Of a stretch of DNA of 64,000 nt, positions 24,651 to 31,443 are shown in pieces (within the stretch, counting starts at the first letter, position 1; each line of letters begins with the position of its first letter). Origin of the DNA: Paucibacter aquatile. Lineage in GTDB: Bacteria; Pseudomonadota; Gammaproteobacteria; Burkholderiales; Burkholderiaceae_C. The stretch covers positions 372,001 through 436,000 of the forward strand of contig NZ_POSP01000004.1 of NCBI RefSeq assembly GCF_002885975.1. The letters are read 5' to 3'. The translations under genes and the position numbers were made by a program. The notes under the pieces are model-generated. The model was given only the letters and a program-made list of their open reading frames with translations, was not told where the DNA came from and searched no databases.

Positions 24651-26174
24651 ATGGACCTCACCCAACGCAGCGCTGGTGTGCTGCTGCACATCACCTCCTT
24701 GCCCGGCCCGCATGGCATGGGTGATTTCGGCCCCGATGCGTACGCTTACGTCGACTGGCTGGCCAGCGCCGGCCAGCGCCTCTGGCAGCTGCTGCCGACC
24801 ACACCCATCGGCCCCGGCGATTCGCCCTACCAAGGCGTGTCGGCCTTTGCCGGCTGCCCCTGGATGGTGGCGTTCGAGCCCCTGGTGGCCAAGGGTTGGC
24901 TGGCCGCGCCGCAGCTGCCCGAGGGTGGCTTTGAGGCCCACAAGGTGGACTACGGCCGCGTCCTGCCCTGGCGCGAGCAGCAGCTGCGCCTGGCAGCCCA
25001 GGGCTTCTTCGCCCGCGCCAGCGCCGAGGACCGCGCCGCTTTTGCCGCCTGGTGCGCAGCCCCGGCCCAGGCCGACTGGCTGGACGACTACGCGCTCTTC
25101 ATGGCCATCCGCTCGCCGCTGAACGGCCAGGCCTGGTGGACCTGGGCGCCCGCCCTGGCGCGCCGCGAACCGGCCGCGCTGGCGCAGGCGCGCGAGAGCC
25201 ATGCCGAAGAGTTCCGCTTCTGGCAGTTCGTGCAGTGGTGTTTCGACAGCCAGGTCAGTGCGCTCAAGGCTTACGCCAACAGCAAGGGCGTGCATCTGAT
25301 GGGCGACCTGCCCATCTTCGTGGCGCACGACAGCGCCGACTGCTGGTCGCGCCCGGACCTGTACGAGCTGGACGAACACTTCCAGACCGCCGTGGTCGCC
25401 GGTGTGCCGCCCGACGCCATGTCGGCCGAGGGCCAGCGCTGGGGCAACCCGCTCTACCGCTGGGACCGCATGGCCGCCGAAAACTACGCCTGGTGGACGG
25501 CGCGCGTGCGTCGCGCGCTGAGCCAGGCCGATGTCTTCCGCATCGACCATTTCCGCGGCTTTGCCGGCTACTACGAAATCCCCGGCGACAGCCCGGACGC
25601 CCGCCGTGGCCAGTGGAAGACCGGCCCCGGCCAGGCCTTGTTCGATGCCATCGCCGCGGCCCTGGGCCCGCTGCCCATCGTGGCCGAGGATTTGGGCTTC
25701 ATCACCGAGGACGTCCATGCCCTGCGCGAGGGCTGTGGCTTCCCCGGCATGAAGATCCTGCAGTTCGGCTTCGGCGGCGACGGCACGCATGAGTTCCTGC
25801 CCCAGAACTGGCCGCGTGCCAGCGTGGCCTACACCGGCACGCACGACAACGACACGGTGCACGGCTGGTGGCGCACGGCTTCAGCGCGCGAGCGTGCGTT
25901 TGCCGGCGCTTATCTGCCTTGCAACGAACACGATGTGCACTGGGCCATGATCCGCGCCTGCTGCAACTCGGTCGCCAATATCGCCGTCTTCCCCATGCAG
26001 GACGTGCTGGGCTTGGGCAGCGAGCACCGCATGAATGTGCCCGGCGTGCTGGGCGGCAACTGGGCCTGGCGCTTCAGCTGGGACATGGTCGGCGCAGAGC
26101 CCGGCCGCGTGCTGGGCCTGATCACGGCGGCCAGCGGCCGCGCCGATGTGGGCTTGATGCAGCTGCCGGCTTGA
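24651..26174 (+). CDS. malQ: 4-alpha-glucanotransferase (amylomaltase) MalQ
   Basis: The 507-residue GH77 enzyme disproportionates maltodextrins in the cytoplasm. N-terminal GVLLHITSLPGPHGMGDFG and QLLPTTPIGPGDSPYQ are family hallmarks. Catalytic Asp lies in VFRIDHFRGF, Glu in IVAEDLGFIT and Asp in YTGTHDNDT. It closes the glgP-glgB-esterase-glgX-malQ cluster. The last roughly 85 codons occur a second time, degenerate, at 28.9-29.1 kb. Confidence 0.96.
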   Translation: MDLTQRSAGVLLHITSLPGPHGMGDFGPDAYAYVDWLASAGQRLWQLLPTTPIGPGDSPYQGVSAFAGCPWMVAFEPLVAKGWLAAPQLPEGGFEAHKVDYGRVLPWREQQLRLAAQGFFARASAEDRAAFAAWCAAPAQADWLDDYALFMAIRSPLNGQAWWTWAPALARREPAALAQARESHAEEFRFWQFVQWCFDSQVSALKAYANSKGVHLMGDLPIFVAHDSADCWSRPDLYELDEHFQTAVVAGVPPDAMSAEGQRWGNPLYRWDRMAAENYAWWTARVRRALSQADVFRIDHFRGFAGYYEIPGDSPDARRGQWKTGPGQALFDAIAAALGPLPIVAEDLGFITEDVHALREGCGFPGMKILQFGFGGDGTHEFLPQNWPRASVAYTGTHDNDTVHGWWRTASARERAFAGAYLPCNEHDVHWAMIRACCNSVANIAVFPMQDVLGLGSEHRMNVPGVLGGNWAWRFSWDMVGAEPGRVLGLITAASGRADVGLMQLPA

Positions 26175-26720
26175 TTGATTGAGTTGGGTCGCTTGGCACA
26201 GTCGGATTAGGACTAACCCGTCCACACTCCTGGGGGATGGACGGGCATGGTCGTGGCTGCGAAGCTTCGTCCCATTGCAGCGAGCAATCTTTCCAAGGAC
26301 TGGACGAGATCTGAAGCCATCAAGAGCCGGGCTCCGCTGTCATGGCATTGAGCAGGGCAGGAGCAACCAGGGGAGCCGAAAGGCTCCCTTTGTTGTTGGG
26401 GCTTCACTTGTTCGTCCTGTCACTCATTAGGTCATTCGGTCGAGCTCGCAAGAATGCGAGGCACATCCGGGTTCCGGGCGCGAGTGCGCCTGAACGGCCA
26501 TGAGTTCTCCGACGCTTCCTGACTGCCACATGTGCTGCCCAGCGGCATCCAATGCATACGCCACCACGGCGTATTGGCCCATCAGGCCTCAAATTGCGGC
26601 TAGGCACTTTGCGGGAATATCACGCGCGTCTGATTTTGGATGCCGAGCATAATCGGCGTCATGTCTGTCCCCATTGCGAACCAATTTCCATTGTTAGCAA
26701 GCCGGCGGTGTCCGGAATTT
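26175..26720. other. Intergenic stretch with terminator, no convincing large gene
   Basis: This 546-bp stretch after malQ holds the terminator at 26371 and no recognisable gene. A 51-codon minus-strand frame at 26427-26582 has protein-like composition (GQYAVVAYALDAAGQHMWQ) but no visible ribosome site and no family I recognise. Base composition shifts toward AT from about 26.6 kb onward, entering the repeat-bounded segment. Confidence 0.5.
26371..26397 (+). terminator. Rho-independent terminator downstream of malQ
   Basis: GGGAGCC (26371-26377), loop GAAA, GGCTCCC (26382-26388), then TTTGTTGTT. The stem is the same as in the terminator at 30036, and upstream bases (AGGAGCA) also match, so the two may share an origin. 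Confidence 0.75.
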
Positions 26721-26934
26721 GGGGTCAAGTCTTAAATGCCAAGTTGCTCGGCGGGCCATCTACTTCTGCTTCTAAGGAACTCCGCGACAGGCGAAACTGA
26801 TGGTGTTTGGTGTCATCTAAAAAGACCAGATCCATTTTGGTGTGAGGTCGCAAACTAGCAACTAAAACTGAGCAAGCCAAGTAGCTGAATGAAGAATCCA
26901 GCGGCTGGAGGCTTAATATTTAAGACTTGACCCC
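26721..26934. repeat. 214-bp element bounded by 17-bp inverted repeats
   Basis: GGGGTCAAGTCTTAAAT at 26721-26737 recurs as its exact reverse complement at 26918-26934, enclosing 180 bp with no recognisable gene. From memory, similar sequences occur next to REP-associated tyrosine transposases; no transposase is present here, so it may be a non-autonomous element or a remnant. The right arm directly abuts a truncated GNAT gene. Confidence 0.7.
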
Positions 26935-27114
26935 GAATCGCACTGTGGGGTGAGGTTGTTGAAGGCTTTCGAACGTTGGGCAGAGAACCGACGTGTGGTT
27001 GAGATCTGTTTTGGCGTTAATAGTGGAACTAGCCATATACCGGGTGGATTCCGATTTTGTGAAAAAATGGGATACCTTGGCACTGGGGTGAATTACTCAA
27101 AGCAACTCAACTGA
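26935..27114 (+). pseudogene. GNAT acetyltransferase, C-terminal fragment truncated at the repeat
   Basis: The frame from 26935 to the TGA at 27112 encodes about 59 residues that read as the end of a GNAT N-acetyltransferase: VRLLKAFERWAENRR, then EICFGVNSG, then RFCEKMGYLGTGVNYSK. The acetyl-CoA-binding and N-terminal parts are missing. Homology begins exactly where the right repeat arm ends, so the gene was cut by insertion or recombination at that repeat. No start codon or ribosome site belongs to it. Confidence 0.6.
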
Positions 27115-27124
27115 GCAGGAGGTT

Positions 27125-27949
27125 ATGTCAACAATGAATAAGGCAACTTGCTATTTAAGTGCAATTGACTTTCATTTGCATCGGGCTTGCAGAATTAATA
27201 ATATCTTCATTGTCATTTGCTCTGCTTGCCGTGTGGGGCTGTTGCTTGTTTTTTTGGTTGGCTATGAACAAGCTCGGGCTGAATCACTTGTGAATTCCCG
27301 CATATTGCCTGAAGTCACTCAAAAAGAATGCCTTGACGGAAAGACAATATTTCGTTCACCTGTGTTGGTGGAGTGGTTTCAAATATCGACCGGAGGCAGG
27401 GCAAGTGCGGAGGCTTCCCTCAATCCAGGAACCAAGAAGTTGTTGGATGTGGTACTTAAGTCTGTATGTGTGGACGACTATTTCTTTCAAGAAAAATCTG
27501 CGATTCGTGAGCTGAACGGAAAAGTCGAAAAAAGAGAGTGGCGCGATCCAGGTAAAAAGACTGCTGGTTATATCAGTTTCATCATTCAATTGGATATTGC
27601 TGAGGAGAGTTCTAACTGGCGAGCTGAATTGGATGTGCGCGGCCATGAACAGAGCGGCGGTACGCATTGGTATGCGGGGCTGAAGCTAGCTCGAATTGCC
27701 GACTCATGCTTATCGATAGACGCTGTTCGAGGTTACCTTGGGTTACCACTTCTTAGTTTGTCGAGAATTGTCGTGCGAGAAGCTGAAGCATCGCCCCGGG
27801 CTGGTGGATTAAATGAAAAATTCACGTTTGGAAATTCAAATCGTCGGCGCGCAAACCTCGGAATTGAATTTAAGGGGCAATGCGTGGCGAGTATTTTGAT
27901 TGATAATTCAGGTATCTATAAGGGGGGTGATGAAAATGAAATTTACTAA
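27125..27949 (+). CDS. Hypothetical exported protein, AT-rich
   Basis: I do not recognise this 274-residue protein. After a short polar N-terminus it has one hydrophobic stretch (about residues 27-48, IFIVICSACRVGLLLVFLVG) followed by a possible signal-peptidase site (ARA-E), so it is probably exported or anchored. It contains several Cys residues and no known catalytic motif. Codon use and base composition are much more AT-rich than in neighbouring genes, indicating transfer. AGGAGG ends only 2 bases before the first ATG; an ATG at 27134 gives an 11-base spacing and is an alternative start. It lies between two copies of the local repeat and 10 bp after the GNAT fragment. Confidence 0.6.
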   Translation: MSTMNKATCYLSAIDFHLHRACRINNIFIVICSACRVGLLLVFLVGYEQARAESLVNSRILPEVTQKECLDGKTIFRSPVLVEWFQISTGGRASAEASLNPGTKKLLDVVLKSVCVDDYFFQEKSAIRELNGKVEKREWRDPGKKTAGYISFIIQLDIAEESSNWRAELDVRGHEQSGGTHWYAGLKLARIADSCLSIDAVRGYLGLPLLSLSRIVVREAEASPRAGGLNEKFTFGNSNRRRANLGIEFKGQCVASILIDNSGIYKGGDENEIY

Positions 27950-27964
27950 AGACTTCGAAAATCT

Positions 27965-27990
27965 GGGTTGAGTCTTAAATATTAAGTTGC
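27965..27990 (+). repeat. Third copy of the local repeat, diverged
   Basis: GGGTTGAGTCTTAAATATTAAG shares 16 consecutive bases with the reverse complement of the right arm (26911-26934). It is followed by TTGC, which also follows the left arm at 26743-26746. It is in direct orientation to the left arm and inverted relative to the right arm, so repeat copies flank the GNAT fragment and the AT-rich gene. Confidence 0.6.
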
Positions 27991-28017
27991 CCTCGTTGTT
28001 TTTGGAGGAAATCTCTG

Positions 28018-28509
28018 GTGTCGAGTCAAAGTCTGAACGCCCGCATACCCGCCTACAAAAACGCATTTTCCAGCGGTGAACTTCAAAAAACCTACCAGGA
28101 CTTGGTCGGTGTGGTTCAGAATTTAAGAACCGAATTCTCGAAGAGATACGAAACCGAGTTCTCGGTCGCGGCCATTCTGCATGGGTACATCGACTTCACC
28201 TACTTCTACCTGCAGAATGAGTATCTCAAGCGCAAGAAGCTCAAGCTGGCCTTGGTTTTCAATCATCAACACGCGAACTTTGAGTTGTGGCTTCTGGGGC
28301 AAACCAAGGATGTGCAGATCCAGTACTGGAACAAGCTGCGGGGCGCGAAGTGGGTGAACCCAGAGGCCATGCCGGCGTATTCGGTGTTTGAAGCGCCGCT
28401 GCTGGTTGCGCCAGATTTTGATGATGCGGTGAAACTGACCGAAACGGTTTGCAGTCAATTTGAGCTTCTGCTGCAGGAGATTTTGGAGTTGCTGGAGGCG
28501 AGCGAGTAA
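28018..28509 (+). CDS. Conserved-looking hypothetical protein
   Basis: The 163-residue product starts at GTG 28018 with GGAGG 9 bases upstream. It is soluble, with segments AYKNAFSSGELQKTYQDLVG, then HGYIDFTYFYLQNEYLKRKKLKLALVFNH, then ELWLLGQTKDVQIQYW. This pattern resembles a small uncharacterised family of cytoplasmic proteins found singly in varied bacteria; I cannot name it securely and assign no function. It lies just downstream of the third repeat copy and upstream of the malQ remnant, so it may have arrived with the inserted segment. Confidence 0.7.
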   Translation: MSSQSLNARIPAYKNAFSSGELQKTYQDLVGVVQNLRTEFSKRYETEFSVAAILHGYIDFTYFYLQNEYLKRKKLKLALVFNHQHANFELWLLGQTKDVQIQYWNKLRGAKWVNPEAMPAYSVFEAPLLVAPDFDDAVKLTETVCSQFELLLQEILELLEASE

Positions 28510-28879
28510 CTGCATTGAACGAATGAATCGTTCCCCGGCGTGCCCTGATTCATTGATTGAAGCCGGGTTCAAGCCTTCGTGGAGCGGTCTGCCAACCGCC
28601 ACAGCCCTTTCACCGACCGGGTGAAGAAGTTCCCGGGCTTTGACTGCCAAGTGTTCCGCCCGGCTGTGCTCAGTATGCTGTTGCGCATTCGGCTCCAGTG
28701 AGGCCGCGATGTCGACGCTGGTACGGCCACTTCGCTTTTGAGACGCGCAGGCGCTCCTCTGGCACTCCCACAGCTGCATCCCAAGTTACACCTCAGTTCT
28801 TTCTGCGCCCGCAGGGAGGCAGGCCCTAGGCAGAAGCGCTCGGGGGAGCGCCGACCATTCGCACGCTTTTCCATTCCGT
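28510..28879. other. Degenerate spacer between the hypothetical gene and the malQ remnant
   Basis: No complete gene is visible. A short plus-strand frame (about 28570-28700; VERSANRHSPFTDRVKKFPGF near its start) looks protein-like but ends without a partner, and I do not recognise it. The base composition returns to GC-rich, suggesting the border of the inserted segment lies here. Confidence 0.4.
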
Positions 28880-29138
28880 TGTGCCTGGCAAGGAGAGCGA
28901 TGTGCACCGGGTCTTGAGCCGCGCCTGCTGCAACTAGGTGGCCAATATCGCCGTCCTCTTCAAGCAGGAGGCGCTGGGGCTGGCCAGCGAGCAGCGCATG
29001 AACGTGCCCGGCGTGCTCGGCGGCAAATGGCTCTGGCGCTTCAGCTGGGACATGGTTGGTGGGCAGCGAGCCCGGCTGTGTGCTGGGCCTGATCATGGCG
29101 GCCGGGCCAGCATGGACCAGATGGCGCTGGCGGCTTGA
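28880..29138 (+). pseudogene. Degenerate duplicate of the malQ 3' end
   Basis: The segment aligns with the last roughly 85 codons of malQ (25.92-26.17 kb). RACCN is followed by an in-frame TAG (28934) where MalQ has RACCNSVANI, then VANIAV, then NVPGVLGGKWLWRFSWDMVG almost as in MalQ, then a +1 shift and later compensation before the same terminal GGCTTGA. Long runs are identical at the DNA level, yet there are many substitutions. It cannot encode a working enzyme. The catalytic part is absent. Confidence 0.8.
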
Positions 29139-29261
29139 GTCAGCTTTTTTGCAAAGTCAAGGGTTGCTTCGGATTGCATGGCTAACATTTCGTGACCAAT
29201 TTCATGCTCGTTAGGGGTACGCAGTTCGGCTTTGAGCTGTCATGCTGCGCTGCAACATGTT

Positions 29262-29280
29262 CGGGCACCTCAGGTGCCCG
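29262..29280. promoter_or_regulatory. Strong hairpin ahead of the PEP-CTERM gene
   Basis: CGGGCACCT-C-AGGTGCCCG is a perfect 9-bp inverted repeat with a one-base centre, about 40 bp upstream of the PEP-CTERM start and followed by GCTGTTTGTTG. It could be a terminator-like element, a leader hairpin or a protein-binding palindrome. Confidence 0.4.
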
Positions 29281-29319
29281 GCTGTTTGTTGTAAACCCAA
29301 CATCTATGCGAGGTACTGC

Positions 29320-30000
29320 ATGAAACTCAAATCAACGGCTGTTGCCGTCTTCGGTCTGTTGGCGGCGCTGTCCGCCCAGGCGACTGAAGTCGACTACGGT
29401 TCATTCAAGGTCAATTACGACGCCAGCACCGTCTTCGGTTCGCCGACGCTGAGCTTCAGTTCGTCCGGTGATGTGGTCGGCTTCGGTTGGACCGTGCCCA
29501 CCGACGTACAGGTGCTCAGTCTGGGTTCTTTGGTCACTGCCAGTTTCGACCTGCCTTCTTTCACCATCACGGCCAACAGCGGCTGGGCTCTGAGCGGCGG
29601 CGTCAATGGCTTCCTGGGCAATCTGGTCTACAACGAGCTCGGTGGCAGCACCGCAGCTTCGGTGACCGGTTCGGTGGTGGTGGACGGCTCGCCGGCCTTC
29701 CCCTTCGGCGGTGCCCTGGACAAAGTCGTCCTGAGCTCAACCAGCGGTCTGTCGACCGGCTACTACTCGGGTTCCTATTCGGCCCCGGTGGGCGCGTTCA
29801 ACAGCTTCAGCTTCAGCGGCGGCAGCCTGTCCCTCCAGGCTTCGGGCGGCGTGTTTTCGTCCATCATCGGCCAGCCGCAGAACGAGCTGCGAGTCAGCTT
29901 GGTGGCGGTGCCGGTGCCTGAGCCGGAAACCTATGCCTTGTTGCTGGCCGGTTTGGGCGTGATGGCCCTGCTGTTCAGCCGTCGTCGCCAGAGCAGCTGA
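29320..30000 (+). CDS. PEP-CTERM sorting domain protein
   Basis: The 226-residue protein has a Sec signal peptide (MKLKSTAVAVFGLLAALSAQA), a Ser/Gly-rich beta-type body without Cys, and a C-terminal PEP-CTERM signal: VPEPETYALLLAGLGVMALL followed by the basic tail SRRRQSS. Such proteins are cut and attached or released by exosortase in exopolysaccharide-producing Gram-negative bacteria; no exosortase is in this window. The ATG at 29320 has GAGG six bases upstream, better than the in-frame ATG at 29242. A terminator follows at 30036. Specific function unknown. Confidence 0.9.
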   Translation: MKLKSTAVAVFGLLAALSAQATEVDYGSFKVNYDASTVFGSPTLSFSSSGDVVGFGWTVPTDVQVLSLGSLVTASFDLPSFTITANSGWALSGGVNGFLGNLVYNELGGSTAASVTGSVVVDGSPAFPFGGALDKVVLSSTSGLSTGYYSGSYSAPVGAFNSFSFSGGSLSLQASGGVFSSIIGQPQNELRVSLVAVPVPEPETYALLLAGLGVMALLFSRRRQSS

Positions 30001-30035
30001 ACCCGTCAGACGCGATAACAGGTAGGAGCAGAGAG

Positions 30036-30059
30036 GGGAGCCGCAAGGCTCCCTTTTTT
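30036..30059 (+). terminator. Rho-independent terminator after the PEP-CTERM gene
   Basis: GGGAGCC (30036-30042), loop GCAA, GGCTCCC (30047-30053), then TTTTTT. It has the same stem as the terminator at 26371. Confidence 0.85.
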
Positions 30060-30215
30060 GTGGGCGATTGGCGGCTGCTTCGCTCGCTGTTTCCGGTGCG
30101 TGCCAGGGCTGGCACCGAGATACGAGGAGACGCTGCAAACATACGATGGCGACATCGTTCTCCGGTGCGAGTGGTGTCCAGTTGCCGATGCCGCCGCACC
30201 GCTTTTTTTGCAGCC

Positions 30216-31415
30216 ATGAACACGACCGAAATTTTCCTGATCGCCATGCTCATCATTCTGAGCGTGCCTTACCTGGTATGGCGGCTGTTCAGGACCGACC
30301 ATTTCGCGCCCCTGGTGGTGGTGCAGATCATTGCCGGCATCTTGCTGGGCCCGGGTGTGCTCGGTGCGGCATTTCCTGAGTACTACCAGTTCGTTTTCAA
30401 CCCGGCGGTGATCCAGTCGCTCAGCGGCATTGCCTGGTGGGCGGTGATGCTGTTTGTGTGGATTGCCGGCATCGAGTTGGACCTCAAGGCCGCTTGGCAG
30501 CACCGGCGCGAGAGCGGCATCACGGCGGGCCTGGCCCTGGGCATGCCTTTGCTCTTCGGCTGCGGCGCGGCCCTGGTGATGCTGGCCGGCAGCGGCTGGA
30601 TCGGCCCCAAGGCCCTGGACTGGCAGTTTGTGCTGGGCGTGGGCATGGCCTGCGCGGTCACGGCCTTGCCCATCCTGATCCTGCTGATGGAAAAAATGGA
30701 CATCCTGCGCCAGCCCCTGGGCCAGCGCATCCTGCGCTACGCCAGCGTGGATGATGTGGCGATCTGGGGCGTGCTGGCCCTGATCCTGATGGACTGGAGC
30801 CGGGTCGGCAAGCAGCTAGCCTTTGTGCTGGCCTTCATCGTCGTGGGCGCCTTGTTCCGCCGCCTGATGGCGCGCCTGAATGCCAGCGACCGCTGGTTCG
30901 TCAGCCTGATCTGGCTGGCCTTGTGCGGATTTGGGGCCGACTGGTCGGGCCTGCATTACATGGTGGGCGCCTTCCTGGCCGGCGCCATCATGGATGCCGA
31001 TTGGTTTGATCAGAAGCAGCTCGACAGCCTGCGCCACCATGTGCTGCTGGTCATCATGCCGGTGTTCTTCCTGAGCACGGGCCTGCGCACCAACTGGGGC
31101 GTGGGCGGCAGCATGGTGTTCCTGGCGGCGGCCGGGCTCTTGGTCGCCTCGGTGGCGGGCAAGCTGATCGGCGTGCACATGGCCGGGCGCATCCTGCGCT
31201 GGCAGCCGGGCGAGGCTTCGCTGATCGGCTGGCTGCTGCAGACCAAGGCGCTGATCATGATCATCTTCGCCAACATCCTGCTGGACAAACAAATCATCAC
31301 GCAGGAGAGCTTCACCGCCTTGCTGCTGATGGCGGTGGGCAGCACCATGCTGACCACGCCGGTGGTCAAGCCCAAGCTGGCGCGCATGGCGGCGCTGCTG
31401 GGGCGCAGCAGCTGA
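30216..31415 (+). CDS. CPA2-type cation:proton antiporter (KefB/NhaA-like membrane exchanger)
   Basis: The 399-residue inner-membrane protein has about 11-12 hydrophobic segments and the pattern of the Na+/H+ exchanger family (PF00999): an early LVVVQIIAGILLGPGVLG segment, ASVDDVAIWGVLAL with the paired acidic residues in the ion-binding helix, and GAFLAGAIMDADW. There is no C-terminal TrkA-N or RCK domain, so it is shorter than KefB/KefC. The ATG at 30216 is chosen because homology starts there. The ion exchanged cannot be told from sequence. It is convergent with the cyclomaltodextrinase-like gene. Confidence 0.87.
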   Translation: MNTTEIFLIAMLIILSVPYLVWRLFRTDHFAPLVVVQIIAGILLGPGVLGAAFPEYYQFVFNPAVIQSLSGIAWWAVMLFVWIAGIELDLKAAWQHRRESGITAGLALGMPLLFGCGAALVMLAGSGWIGPKALDWQFVLGVGMACAVTALPILILLMEKMDILRQPLGQRILRYASVDDVAIWGVLALILMDWSRVGKQLAFVLAFIVVGALFRRLMARLNASDRWFVSLIWLALCGFGADWSGLHYMVGAFLAGAIMDADWFDQKQLDSLRHHVLLVIMPVFFLSTGLRTNWGVGGSMVFLAAAGLLVASVAGKLIGVHMAGRILRWQPGEASLIGWLLQTKALIMIIFANILLDKQIITQESFTALLLMAVGSTMLTTPVVKPKLARMAALLGRSS

Positions 31416-31443
31416 GGCCTTTGCGCCTCAGAGCATCAGCGCA

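Noticed and set aside
26552..26800. An 82-codon plus-strand frame crossing the left repeat arm
   Set aside because: It runs through the repeat with no ribosome site and no recognisable protein; it is likely chance.
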